Source: Gilliamella sp. Pra-s52 (GTDB taxonomy: Bacteria > Pseudomonadota > Gammaproteobacteria > Enterobacterales > Orbaceae). From it: a stretch of 64,000 nt of DNA. Position 1 is the stretch's first letter; every line of letters begins with the position of its first letter. Below the pieces are notes generated by a model. The model did not search any database. It saw only the letters and a list, made by a program, of their open reading frames with translations, and had not been told where the DNA came from. The stretch is taken from contig NZ_WTEY01000003.1 in NCBI RefSeq assembly GCF_009795805.1, positions 114,117-178,116 of the forward strand, given 5' to 3'. Below are positions 56,228-64,000 of the stretch, piece by piece. Position numbers and translations under genes: made by a program.

Positions 56228-57037
56228 TTAGCTTTCTGCCATTTGTTTCGATTTTTTTATCGTAGCTTCAACTGCATCAATCACAGCTGCTCTAAATCCA
56301 TTTTCTTCTAGCGCATGAACGCCTTCAATAGTTGTACCAGCAGGAGAACAGACCATATCTTTTAACTCGCCTGGGTGCTTACCTGTTTCTAATAATAGTT
56401 TTGCCGATCCCAAAACAGCTTGTGCAGCAAACTTATAAGCTTGTTTTCTGGATAATCCCCCTTTTACTGCACCATCAGCAAGTGCTTCAATAAACATAAA
56501 AACAAAAGCTGGAGAAGATCCACTAGCACCAATAACAGCATCAATTAAATACTCAGGCACAACTTCTGTTTCACCAATACAATTTAATAACTGTTGAACG
56601 ACAGACAATTCCTCATCGTTAACTTCAGTATTCGGTGTAATTGAACACATAGCTGCATTAACAAGCGCGGGGGTATTTGGCATAACACGAACAATTTTTT
56701 GCTCATAACCAACACATTTTGCAATTGTTTTAATAGTAACACCGGCTGCAATTGAAATAACGATAGTGTTCTTTTTTAATTCTTTTTGAATATCACTAAG
56801 TACATCCACAATCGCATTAGGTTTAACGGCAATAAAAACAATATCCGACTCACGAGCAACATCTCTTGCAGAATCAAGATTATGAATAGAATAATTTTGA
56901 TTAAGAACTTGACCTTTATCAGGATGAGGGTCATAAACATACATTTGTGTTCCAGATACAATATTACTTGCTAAAATACCTTGTAATATCGCATTACCCA
57001 TATTGCCTAAACCGATAAAACCAATTCGTTGTTCCAT
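56228..57037 (-). CDS. proC: Pyrroline-5-carboxylate reductase
   Basis: 269 residues. N-terminal NAD(P)-binding site is IGFIGLGNMGNAILQG; the C-terminal dimer and substrate region includes DAVIGASGSSPAFVFMFIEAL and DMVCSPAGTTIEGV. It performs the last step of proline synthesis. It is near yggS and yggT as in many gammaproteobacteria, but on the opposite strand, next to the PilT-like gene. Confidence 0.95.
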   Translation of the reverse strand: MEQRIGFIGLGNMGNAILQGILASNIVSGTQMYVYDPHPDKGQVLNQNYSIHNLDSARDVARESDIVFIAVKPNAIVDVLSDIQKELKKNTIVISIAAGVTIKTIAKCVGYEQKIVRVMPNTPALVNAAMCSITPNTEVNDEELSVVQQLLNCIGETEVVPEYLIDAVIGASGSSPAFVFMFIEALADGAVKGGLSRKQAYKFAAQAVLGSAKLLLETGKHPGELKDMVCSPAGTTIEGVHALEENGFRAAVIDAVEATIKKSKQMAES

Positions 57038-57154
57038 TTATTACCCTCTTTTAAGAAAGACTATTTAAAAGATTATAAATGATTTTAAATAGAAATCTCA
57101 AAATTTTGTATTAAAAAAACTCAACATCAAGTGCTATAAAAATAATAAATTATG

Positions 57155-58096
57155 TTAATTTTCTGGCATCACTTGCATTCCATATTGCTGTCCTGTCTGC
57201 ATAAGGGATAAAATCTGCTTAATTTTACCTTCATTGATTAAATTACTTACAGCTGGAGTATTGATAAGCACTTCAAATAAAGCTTTACGTTCATTTTCAG
57301 TGGTGACTAGTTTTTGACTTATTATTGCCTTTAAACTACGAGATAATTGGGTGCGAACAAAATTTCGTGAACTCTCTTCAAATACATCAATAATACGATT
57401 AATGGTCTGAATGGCAGAACTTGTATGTAAAGTAGCAAAAACTAAGTGCCCTGTTTCAGCTACTGTTAATGCGGTTTGAATAGCTTTTTTATTACGTAAT
57501 TCTCCAAGCAAGATTATGTCAGGATCTTGCCTTAAAAGGCTATCAAGTGCATGATCAAAAGTTGTAAGTTCCCTTTGTTGAATTAGTGAATATTGATTGT
57601 GATAAATAAATTCAATAGGATCTTCTAAAGTAATAATGTGTTTAGATTGAGTCAAATTAATGTACTCAATTAATGATGCAAGTGTCGTCGATTTACCACT
57701 TCCTGTGGCGCCTGTCACTAAAATAATACCACTTTCATGCATTATTAGCTTTTTGAAAACCTCAGGAGCACCTATTTCAGCCAGTTCTGGAATATCATTT
57801 TTAATGATTCGAAACACAGCCGAAATACCACGTTGTTGATAAAAAATATTGACTCTAAAACGCCCTATTTCAGGAGATTGATAGGCTAAATCAATTTGTT
57901 TTTCTTGTTGTAATTGTATTTTTTGTGATTGATTGAGTAACGTTAATAATTCAGTTTCTAACGCTAAAGGTGATAACTTTTCATTTGATAAACACTGTAA
58001 TTGTCCATTAATGCGAATGCGTGCAACTTCACCACTTGAAAGGTGCAAATCGGACGCTTTTTGCGTTACACTAAGCGACAACATTGAATTTAACAT
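57155..58096 (-). CDS. yggR: PilT/PilU-like secretion ATPase (YggR type)
   Basis: 313 residues. A short N-terminal PAS-like domain precedes the secretion ATPase core with Walker A GATGSGKSTT, the Asp box ITLEDPIEF, Walker B ILLGELRN and His box HLVFATLHTSS. PilT retracts type IV pili, but no pilus structural genes are nearby; E. coli YggR, next to yggS, has the same context. The two genes are divergent, 25 bases between ORF ends and 37 between chosen starts. I cannot say whether this ATPase powers a pilus. Confidence 0.88.
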   Translation of the reverse strand: MLNSMLSLSVTQKASDLHLSSGEVARIRINGQLQCLSNEKLSPLALETELLTLLNQSQKIQLQQEKQIDLAYQSPEIGRFRVNIFYQQRGISAVFRIIKNDIPELAEIGAPEVFKKLIMHESGIILVTGATGSGKSTTLASLIEYINLTQSKHIITLEDPIEFIYHNQYSLIQQRELTTFDHALDSLLRQDPDIILLGELRNKKAIQTALTVAETGHLVFATLHTSSAIQTINRIIDVFEESSRNFVRTQLSRSLKAIISQKLVTTENERKALFEVLINTPAVSNLINEGKIKQILSLMQTGQQYGMQVMPEN

Positions 58097-58133
58097 TACA
58101 TTTGACCTATTGGTTTATTAATTGGGAATTAAC

Positions 58134-58835
58134 ATGAATACAGTACGTGACAATTTACTTACTATCAGAAGCACAATTCAAAAAATAACCGAAAAATGCG
58201 AAAGAGATCCCAATACAATCGAACTTATTGCGGTCAGTAAAACAAAACCCGTGACCTTAATCAAACAAGCAATAGATGCCGGTCAACTTTCTTTTGGTGA
58301 AAACTATGTTCAAGAAGGTGTTGAAAAGATCCTGCACTTTAAACAAACCCATCCCAACACGCCATTAACGTGGCATTTTATTGGTCCATTACAATCGAAC
58401 AAAAGTAAATTAGTCGCCGAACACTTCGATTGGATGCATACCATTGATCGTTTTAAAATTGCTAAACGCTTAAATGACCAACGCCCTACATCAATGGCTA
58501 AATTAAATGTATTAATTCAGGTCAATATTAGCCAAGAAGCAAGTAAATCAGGGATTTTACCTAACGAAGTAGCAGATTTGGCTAAGCAAATCCTTACACT
58601 ACCCAATTTGAATTTGCGTGGTTTAATGGCCATTCCTGAAATTGAAAATGATTTTGACAAACAATTACATGTCTTTATTAAAATGCAGGAACTACTACAT
58701 TCTTTACAAGCCGATTATCCATTTATGGACACATTATCTATGGGCATGAGTAACGACATGCAAGCAGCGATTATTGCTGGTAGCACAATGGTTCGCATTG
58801 GCACGGCAATTTTTGGAGCAAGACAGTATTTGTGA
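58134..58835 (+). CDS. yggS: PLP homeostasis protein YggS
   Basis: 233 residues from the ATG at 58134, with GGGA 6 bases upstream; the open frame begins at a TTG at 58122. The PLP-binding lysine is Lys36 in LIAVSKTKP. Other family phrases are SFGENYVQEGVEKI, WHFIGPLQSNKSKLV and LSMGMSNDMQAAI. It binds pyridoxal phosphate without enzymatic activity and balances B6 and amino-acid pools. yggT follows 36 bases later. Confidence 0.94.
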   Translation: MNTVRDNLLTIRSTIQKITEKCERDPNTIELIAVSKTKPVTLIKQAIDAGQLSFGENYVQEGVEKILHFKQTHPNTPLTWHFIGPLQSNKSKLVAEHFDWMHTIDRFKIAKRLNDQRPTSMAKLNVLIQVNISQEASKSGILPNEVADLAKQILTLPNLNLRGLMAIPEIENDFDKQLHVFIKMQELLHSLQADYPFMDTLSMGMSNDMQAAIIAGSTMVRIGTAIFGARQYL

Positions 58836-58871
58836 TATATTGCCTAGATAGTTTATTTTAAGGAGTCTTAA

Positions 58872-59429
58872 ATGGCATCGCTTTATTTTTTAGGAAAAAC
58901 CCTTTTAACGGTATGCTTATACGTTTTAATTCTACGTTTATGGATGCAACGTGTACGGGTCAATTTCTATAATCCATTTACCCAATTTATTGTTCGAATA
59001 ACCCAACCAATTATTGCACCACTCCGCAAAGTTATTCCCTCTATAAAACATATAGATACAGCTACATGGGTTCTTTTATACTTTTTTGCTTTCATAAAAA
59101 TTACGTTTATTGGCTATTATGGAATCATCAATAATTTAAACTGGCCTGTTGGATATCTTTTATATGCTATTGCGGCTATCGCTCACGCATTTGGGCATTT
59201 ATTATTTTGGTTATTACTATTTAGAGCAATTTTAAGTTGGGTAAGCCGAGGGCAATCGAATGCTGATGAATTGCTTGTCCAACTAACAGAACCACTTATA
59301 GCACCAATTCGACGCATCGTACCACCTATTGGCATGATCGATATTTCATTTATGATTTTTGTATTTATTTTGATGTTTTTAAATATGTTTGCTATTGATA
59401 TTGTGGGATATTTATGGCTTGTACTTTAA
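58872..59429 (+). CDS. yggT: YggT family membrane protein
   Basis: 185 residues with two YGGT repeats: NPFTQFIVRITQPIIAPLRKVIP near residue 35 and DELLVQLTEPLIAPIRRIVPP near residue 135, each beside membrane helices. About four transmembrane segments are predicted by eye. AGGAG is 5 bases before the ATG. YggT proteins are implicated in osmotic or potassium-related stress; the mechanism is not settled. It ends the yggS-yggT unit, followed by a terminator. Confidence 0.9.
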   Translation: MASLYFLGKTLLTVCLYVLILRLWMQRVRVNFYNPFTQFIVRITQPIIAPLRKVIPSIKHIDTATWVLLYFFAFIKITFIGYYGIINNLNWPVGYLLYAIAAIAHAFGHLLFWLLLFRAILSWVSRGQSNADELLVQLTEPLIAPIRRIVPPIGMIDISFMIFVFILMFLNMFAIDIVGYLWLVL

Positions 59430-59467
59430 ATCCAAATAACAGGGAGCAATAGCAACCTTAGCTTGTT

Positions 59468-59499
59468 AAAAAAAAGCGCGCTTTTTAGCGGGCTTTTTT
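59468..59499 (+). terminator. Terminator after yggT
   Basis: AAAAAAGC-G-CGCT-TTTT-AGCG-G-GCTTTTTT forms a stem with one central mismatch and ends in a T run. It lies 38 bases after the yggT stop codon. Confidence 0.85.
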
Positions 59500-59587
59500 G
59501 ATCTAATCGCACAATAGACAAATAACAACAAACCTTGCTAAGTTTGAAAATCGCCCACTAAAAAGTGATTTTATTACGAATAAAACT

Positions 59588-59619
59588 GTCAGGAAAGGTA
59601 TTGATTTTATTGATTTTTT
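59588..59619 (+). repeat. Dispersed palindromic repeat, left arm (copy 4)
   Basis: Begins GTCAGGAAAGGTATTGATTT and continues TTATTGA and a T run. A right arm is not clear. It lies between the yggT terminator and ycgN. Confidence 0.65.
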
Positions 59620-59702
59620 CAAAACAAGATCATATCATCAATATGCTAGTTAAATTAAATGATATCAAGGCGGATAAACAAGCTGATAATGCCATAGCTT
59701 TT

Positions 59703-60125
59703 TTAGATAATATGATCTTCCCAACAAATTACATCTTTTTCATAAACAATGCGATTTTTAACCGAAATTTTTAGCTTGTGCATAAGTTTCTTATTGCCCG
59801 TAATAAGCGGATGCCAATCAGGTAATTGCCCCGTTTCAGAAAAATAACGATAAGTACAAGTTAATGGTAACCATTCAATAGTGAGAAGGTTATCACGAGT
59901 TAACTTGATACAATCAGGTTCATAATCGAAGCGATTATAATAGTGTTTACATTGACAAGTATTAGAATCAAGCAAATTGCAAGCGACATTGGTATATAAT
60001 ATTTCGTCAGTATCTTCATCCATCAATTTATTTAAGCAACACTGACCGCAACCATCGCAAAGTTGTTCCCATTCATCGTCGCTCATCTGTTCTAACGTTT
60101 TATGCTCCCAAAATGGCTCAATCAT
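59703..60125 (-). CDS. ycgN: YcgN family cysteine-cluster protein
   Basis: 140 residues with an N-terminal [16 protein letters not shown] cluster and further cysteines in [15 protein letters not shown], the pattern of the YkgJ/YcgN (UPF0260) family that probably binds a metal or Fe-S cluster. Its start overlaps the ycgL stop by 4 bases, so the two are translationally coupled, as in E. coli. Function unknown. Confidence 0.9.
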   Translation of the reverse strand: MIEPFWEHKTLEQMSDDEWEQLCDGCGQCCLNKLMDEDTDEILYTNVACNLLDSNTCQCKHYYNRFDYEPDCIKLTRDNLLTIEWLPLTCTYRYFSETGQLPDWHPLITGNKKLMHKLKISVKNRIVYEKDVICWEDHII

Positions 60126-60370
60126 ACTTTAAAATCATCTTCTTTTAACATTTGTAAAAAAAATCCATCTGTTTTGATTTTTTTTTCAATTTCATCCAAA
60201 GTCCCCACAACAAAACGTCTTTTGCCATCAAGAAGCACTTTCATCACAAATACCGGCGAACCAAAAATAGACATTATTTTTTCAGGAATAGCTGAAAAAT
60301 CATTTTCATTTTCCATATATAAATAACAATTTTCTTTTTTGGTACTTCGATAAATATAACACCACATCAT
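60122..60370 (-). CDS. ycgL: YcgL domain-containing protein
   Basis: 82 residues, the usual size for YcgL. It begins [19 protein letters not shown] and has the [21 protein letters not shown] region of the family. The 3' end overlaps the ycgN start by 4 bases. Small cytoplasmic protein of unknown function. Confidence 0.88.
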   Translation of the reverse strand: MMWCYIYRSTKKENCYLYMENENDFSAIPEKIMSIFGSPVFVMKVLLDGKRRFVVGTLDEIEKKIKTDGFFLQMLKEDDFKV

Positions 60371-60395
60371 AAAATAAAACCTTCACTCATCAATA

Positions 60396-61355
60396 TTATG
60401 TAAGACAATTTTGTAAATAAACACCAGCGCCAAATAGACCAGGATCATCATGTGTTATCACATAAACAGGGATTTTCTTGACTAAATATGACATACGACC
60501 TTTATGTTCAAAAGCCTGTCTAAATGGTGATGTTTTAAAAAATTCAATAAAACGTGGTACAATCCCACCAGCAATATAAACACCGCCTTGTGTATTAAGT
60601 GTTAATGCTAAATTACCACCAAAACGCCCCATAAAAGTACAAAAATAGGTTAATGTTTGTAAGCAAAGTGGACAGCTTTTTGATAATGCTTTTTTGACAA
60701 TAATATCGGGTGTAATTTCTTCTATTGGTTCATTGTTAATATGTTGTAAGGCTTGATAAATATTAACAATCCCATTACCCGATAAAAACCGCTCTGTAGA
60801 GACACGTCCAAATTTTTTTCGTAGTTCGGCTAAAATACGATCTTCATCATCGCTTGTCATTGGCAATTCAGTATGTCCGCCCTCTCCTGGTAACGTAATC
60901 CAATGTTCATTGACTTTAATCAAATGTGACACACCAAGCCCTGTTCCAGCACCATAAATCGCAATGGGGTAATTTAAATTAGGTTCGTCACCACCAATTT
61001 TTACAAGATCTTGTTTTGGTAATTTAGCAATTGACATTGATACTGCTGTAAAATCATTAATCACTTCAAGCTTAGTCAAATTTAATTCTTTAACAAGCTC
61101 TGAACGTGAAAATGACAAATTGTTATTTGTCATTTTTATCACATCACTATCATCGATCGGGCAAGCAATAGCAATACATGCCATTTTAACGATTACCGAT
61201 TGGGATGCTAAATAGTTTTTAACTAATGTTAATAACACATCATCTTTTGCAATAAGCACTTTAGTAATTGATGATAATTCATTAGTTGCTAAGTTATAAA
61301 GTGCAAATCTGGCATTGGTTCCACCGATATCGGTAACTAGAGCATATTGACTCAT
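60396..61355 (-). CDS. glk: Glucokinase
   Basis: 319 residues of the E. coli Glk type, without the ROK cysteine-rich motif. The ATP-binding loop is VTDIGGTNARFALYN, the sugar-binding residues are in VINDFTAVS, and GAGTGLGVSHL and PGEGGHTELP follow. It phosphorylates internal glucose. It is separate from sugar-transport genes here, 26 bases from ycgL on the same strand. Confidence 0.93.
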   Translation of the reverse strand: MSQYALVTDIGGTNARFALYNLATNELSSITKVLIAKDDVLLTLVKNYLASQSVIVKMACIAIACPIDDSDVIKMTNNNLSFSRSELVKELNLTKLEVINDFTAVSMSIAKLPKQDLVKIGGDEPNLNYPIAIYGAGTGLGVSHLIKVNEHWITLPGEGGHTELPMTSDDEDRILAELRKKFGRVSTERFLSGNGIVNIYQALQHINNEPIEEITPDIIVKKALSKSCPLCLQTLTYFCTFMGRFGGNLALTLNTQGGVYIAGGIVPRFIEFFKTSPFRQAFEHKGRMSYLVKKIPVYVITHDDPGLFGAGVYLQNCLT

Positions 61356-61547
61356 GTTATTTCCTTTATGATAAATTAATTTTTTTATTTAAATGACAAG
61401 CATTAACTATCAATTGAAGAAAGTATAACTGCTAATGTCCTTAAATACTGACATAAAACTCACTCAATTACCTAAAATGATAACCACAAAGATGATCTCC
61501 ATTAATTCACAAAGTATTAACGGATAAAGATAATAAGATAGAGTAAT

Positions 61548-62489
61548 CTATAGCCACTTCTTAAGCTTAAAATAAATATAAGGTGCAACACCCGCTAATA
61601 ACATCAATAGTAATGAAAATGGGTAACCATATTCCCATTTTAATTCAGGCATAAATTCAAAGTTCATACCGTAAGCTGATGCCACCACTGTTGGTGGTAA
61701 AAACACAACCGAAACCACCGAGAAAATTTTAATAATTCGACTTTGTTCAATATTAATAAAACTGGTTGCAGCCTGCATTAAAAAGTTCACTTTTTGAAAT
61801 AATGATTCATTATGTGGCACAAGCGATTCAATATCTCGAATCACCTCACGAGCTTGTTCTAGCTGATCCACAGGCATTTTAGCTCGACGAACTAAATAAT
61901 TGACCGCACGCTGGCTATCCATTAAACAAAGACGCACTTTCCAAGCAGTATCTTCAAGTTCAGCTAACGAAGTAATGGCTTCATCATAATGTTCTTGAGC
62001 TGAGCGATCCATAATAATTAAGCTCAACTCTTCAAGTTCACTATAAATATTTTCAATTTGATCGGCTAACTGCTCAACTTTAACTTCAAATAAATCAAGT
62101 AATACTTCGTAAGGATTTCCATCACCCATAGTTTGATAACGTGAACGCATTCGATATAAACGGAATGCAGGTAAATCGCGTTCACGCAATGTAAACAAAC
62201 GTCCATTATGCACAGTGAAAGCCACTGTCGAGTTACCAGCTCGATCTTCAGCATCTTCGTAAAAAAAGAATGAGTGGACATGTAAACCTTCATTATCTTC
62301 AAAAAAACGCGCTGATGCTTCGATATCATCTAGCTCAATACTGGTTGCTAAGTTTTGTCCTAAATGTGTTAAAACAAAATCACGATCGGCTTCTTCTGGT
62401 TCAATTAAATCAATCCAGGTCGCATTATTAATATCGCCTTCATTAATTTTTACTAATTGTTTGTTTTTTAATCCAAACGCATTAATCAT
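61548..62489 (-). CDS. corA: Magnesium/cobalt transporter CorA
   Basis: 313 residues. A large acidic, helical cytoplasmic domain is followed by two C-terminal membrane helices with the signature [10 protein letters not shown] between them, and a basic end. The pentameric channel takes up magnesium. It is divergent from ssb. Confidence 0.95.
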   Translation of the reverse strand: MINAFGLKNKQLVKINEGDINNATWIDLIEPEEADRDFVLTHLGQNLATSIELDDIEASARFFEDNEGLHVHSFFFYEDAEDRAGNSTVAFTVHNGRLFTLRERDLPAFRLYRMRSRYQTMGDGNPYEVLLDLFEVKVEQLADQIENIYSELEELSLIIMDRSAQEHYDEAITSLAELEDTAWKVRLCLMDSQRAVNYLVRRAKMPVDQLEQAREVIRDIESLVPHNESLFQKVNFLMQAATSFINIEQSRIIKIFSVVSVVFLPPTVVASAYGMNFEFMPELKWEYGYPFSLLLMLLAGVAPYIYFKLKKWL

Positions 62490-62705
62490 AAGGCCTCCTA
62501 TTGAGGGAATTTTTTAGAACATTACATTAACAAATGCTTGGTATTATACTCGTTATAGCAACAAATTCCTATGTCCACACCAATCTTTCTATATCTTTAT
62601 AAAAAGAGAGCAAAATTCCATAATTGAATTAAATTCGCTGATATTACTGTAGTCTCATGTTACAATATGCAACTTAAATATTTATGCAATTTTTAGGAGT
62701 CAAGA

Positions 62706-63224
62706 ATGGCCAATCGAGGAATAAATAAAGTCATTTTAGTTGGTAACTTAGGTCAAGATCCCGAAGTTCGTTACATGTCTAATGGTAACGCCGTTGCCAA
62801 TATTAGTATTGCAACGTCAGAAACATGGAAGGATAAACAAACTGGTGAAAACCGTGATCGTACTGAATGGCATCGCGTTGTTATATTTGGTAAATTAGCT
62901 GAAATTGCGGGCGAATACCTAAAAAAAGGTTCACAAGTTTATCTTGAAGGACAATTACAAACTCGAAAATGGCAAGATCAATCAGGACAAGATCGTTACA
63001 CAACAGAAGTTGTAATTAACCCTATTGGTGGTACTTTACAGATTTTAGGCGGACGCAATAATGGTGAAAACATAGGAGGCAGTTCACAAAATTGGGGACA
63101 AAGTGCCAATAACACATCATCTGCACCAGTGACTCAATCCCGTTCTACAACACAAAATGCACCAGCACAACCTGCAGCAACACCAGAACCGCCTATGGAT
63201 TTTGATGACGATATTCCATTCTAG
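62706..63224 (+). CDS. ssb: Single-stranded DNA-binding protein
   Basis: 172 residues. The N-terminal OB fold begins [20 protein letters not shown] and includes [17 protein letters not shown] Gln/Ser/Pro-rich linker leads to the acidic tip DFDDDIPF that recruits repair and replication partners. AGGAG lies about 7 bases before the ATG. A terminator follows at 63261-63287. Confidence 0.97.
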   Translation: MANRGINKVILVGNLGQDPEVRYMSNGNAVANISIATSETWKDKQTGENRDRTEWHRVVIFGKLAEIAGEYLKKGSQVYLEGQLQTRKWQDQSGQDRYTTEVVINPIGGTLQILGGRNNGENIGGSSQNWGQSANNTSSAPVTQSRSTTQNAPAQPAATPEPPMDFDDDIPF

Positions 63225-63537
63225 GATCTACTTTAAATTAAAAGTATAAAAAACCTCTTTAGAATCCCTTAGTAATTAAGGGATTCTTTGTTTTTATTTC
63301 ATATAAAATAATTATAGGAAATTGTCTAGTTTATACTTCATGATTAAAATACCTTCTAAAAACTCATATAAAAATTAATAAAGCGTTTTAGCTTTGTTTT
63401 CTCGCTTTTGAATCGTTAGTATAATTAATAGGATAAATAAAAAACGGTAACACAATTTAAATAAAGCATTCTCATTGTTTATTAAAATAAATATTAAAAA
63501 ACATTTGTAATGGACAAAATAGATAATCTAAAAATCA
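63225..63537. other. Gene-free AT-rich stretch after ssb
   Basis: Contains the ssb terminator and then about 250 AT-rich bases with no coding frame. It leads into the complete palindromic repeat at 63538. Confidence 0.5.
63261..63287 (+). terminator. Terminator after ssb
   Basis: AGAATCCCTTA and TAAGGGATTCT pair perfectly over 11 bp with a 5-base loop; TTGTTTTT follows. It lies 37 bases past the ssb stop codon. Confidence 0.9.
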
Positions 63538-63619
63538 GTCAGGAAAAGCATTGATTTTATTTAAGTTTTTTTGATAAAAATGTTTTAAAAAACTTCAATA
63601 AAATCAATACCTTTCCTGA
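63538..63619. repeat. Complete palindromic repeat (copy 5, both arms)
   Basis: The left arm (63538-63571) starts GTCAGGAAAAGCATTGATTT. The right arm (63587-63619) is its inverted complement, ending CAATACCTTTCCTGA. The two arms can pair over about 32 bp with a short AT loop. This is the best preserved copy; single arms occur at 7513, 23176 and 59588 and an inverted copy at 29020-29078. The form suggests a non-autonomous mobile or REP-like element, or a long hairpin in RNA. Confidence 0.8.
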
Positions 63620-63813
63620 ACACTTTTTTAAAAGCAAAGTCCATGTCCAACATAACCATTTTGATCAATTTATTTGTCAGTTTTTTGCATATTTTAGTTT
63701 TATTGTCAAAATAAAGAGACTATTGCAAGTCATAGATAAAACAATGTCGTTGAAAGCCATACTATTCTCGTAGCTCAAGTACAAAAATAAGTAAATTTGT
63801 TGCGTAGACTTCC

Positions 63814-64000
63814 TTAACCAAAAAATGTTTCAGCAAATTTTATCAAAAAATTCGCAAAAAACGGGATTAATAATGTAAATATCCCAAACTTAGTACACAA
63901 CTCACGTAGAAAATTAGCTGCTTGTTTTAGTGTTTTATACTCAATCGGTGTCATGTTATTTAATGCCTCATGCGGTCTTTCGGTGTTATAAATCGTTAAC
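63814..64000 (-). CDS. IS3-family transposase, C-terminal fragment at the window edge
   Basis: 61 residues to the stop codon; the rest lies beyond the right edge. The start reads YNTERPHEALNNMTPIEY, the typical end of the DDE domain of IS3-family OrfB. About 40 further residues follow, including a hydrophobic FGIFTLLIPFFANFLIKF stretch that standard IS3 transposases lack, which suggests read-through past a lost stop or a lineage-specific tail. The TGCGTAGACTTCC near 63801 could be the end inverted repeat of the element. Confidence 0.75.
   Translation of the reverse strand, partial: LTIYNTERPHEALNNMTPIEYKTLKQAANFLRELCTKFGIFTLLIPFFANFLIKFAETFFG

Noticed and set aside
59565..59774. A 69-residue open frame on the plus strand.
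   Set aside because: It runs across a dispersed repeat copy and into the 3' end of ycgN on the other strand, without a ribosome site.

Overview
The window is AT-rich chromosomal DNA from a gammaproteobacterium. Nearly every protein is recognisable as a homologue of an Escherichia coli protein, and many E. coli neighbourhoods are kept: yfhM-pbpC-ndk, rnm-yciO-rluB, prfA-prmC...kdsA, aceE-aceF-lpdA, lipB-lipA, ycbZ-fabA, yggS-yggT, rplM-rpsI. The AT bias, the loss of some E. coli neighbours (no hemA before prfA, no pdhR before aceE) and the short intergenic spaces suggest an insect-gut Orbaceae such as Gilliamella. That placement is inference from general familiarity and was not checked by a search.

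Layout. 1-7.4 kb is a heme acquisition and anaerobic heme degradation locus (hmuV, hmuU, chuY, hutX, hutW on the minus strand; hmuT and the TonB-dependent receptor on the plus strand) with Fur-box-like palindromes in the divergent intergenic region. 7.4-8.85 kb carries no intact gene; I read it as the truncated 5' part of a group II intron whose first base follows the stop codon of rpsI. 8.85-9.7 kb is rpsI-rplM. 9.9-12.4 kb holds yrbL and a PmrA/PmrB-type two-component system. 12.5-14.7 kb is a polar amino-acid ABC importer without an ATPase gene. 14.9-27.5 kb is an envelope block: ndk, pbpC, the alpha-2-macroglobulin yfhM, then argS and a second pbpC. 27.5-31.3 kb is an accessory stretch: an amidohydrolase with a possible terminated leader transcript, a decayed small secreted-protein gene, and a TPR lipoprotein of unknown function. 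31.5-34.7 kb has rluB, yciO, rnm and rraB. 34.7-38.8 kb is a chitooligosaccharide module (chitoporin plus chitobiase) with a CRP-like site upstream. 39.5-50.2 kb holds kdsA, prmC, prfA, the pyruvate dehydrogenase operon and the divergent lipoate genes lipB-lipA. 50.2-63.2 kb is housekeeping: lapC/yejM, ycbZ, fabA, a secreted nuclease, a cold-shock gene, proC, a PilT-like ATPase, yggS-yggT, ycgN-ycgL, glk, corA and ssb. The right edge has a palindromic repeat and the C-terminal end of an IS3-family transposase.

How the parts fit. The heme genes form a complete route: outer-membrane receptor, periplasmic carrier, inner-membrane ABC importer, cytosolic carrier, and radical-SAM ring opening with a following reductase. 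This set suits low-oxygen growth. Lipoate synthesis sits next to the lipoate-dependent pyruvate dehydrogenase. ChiP and Chb together take up and cleave chitooligosaccharides. YfhM and PbpC are the classic surveillance and repair pair for the periplasm. A family of dispersed palindromic repeats (7.5, 23.2, 29.05, 59.6 and 63.55 kb) lies in the intergenic spaces. The observation I would check first is the group II intron remnant: two 7-base guide sequences in it match the 3' end of rpsI perfectly.
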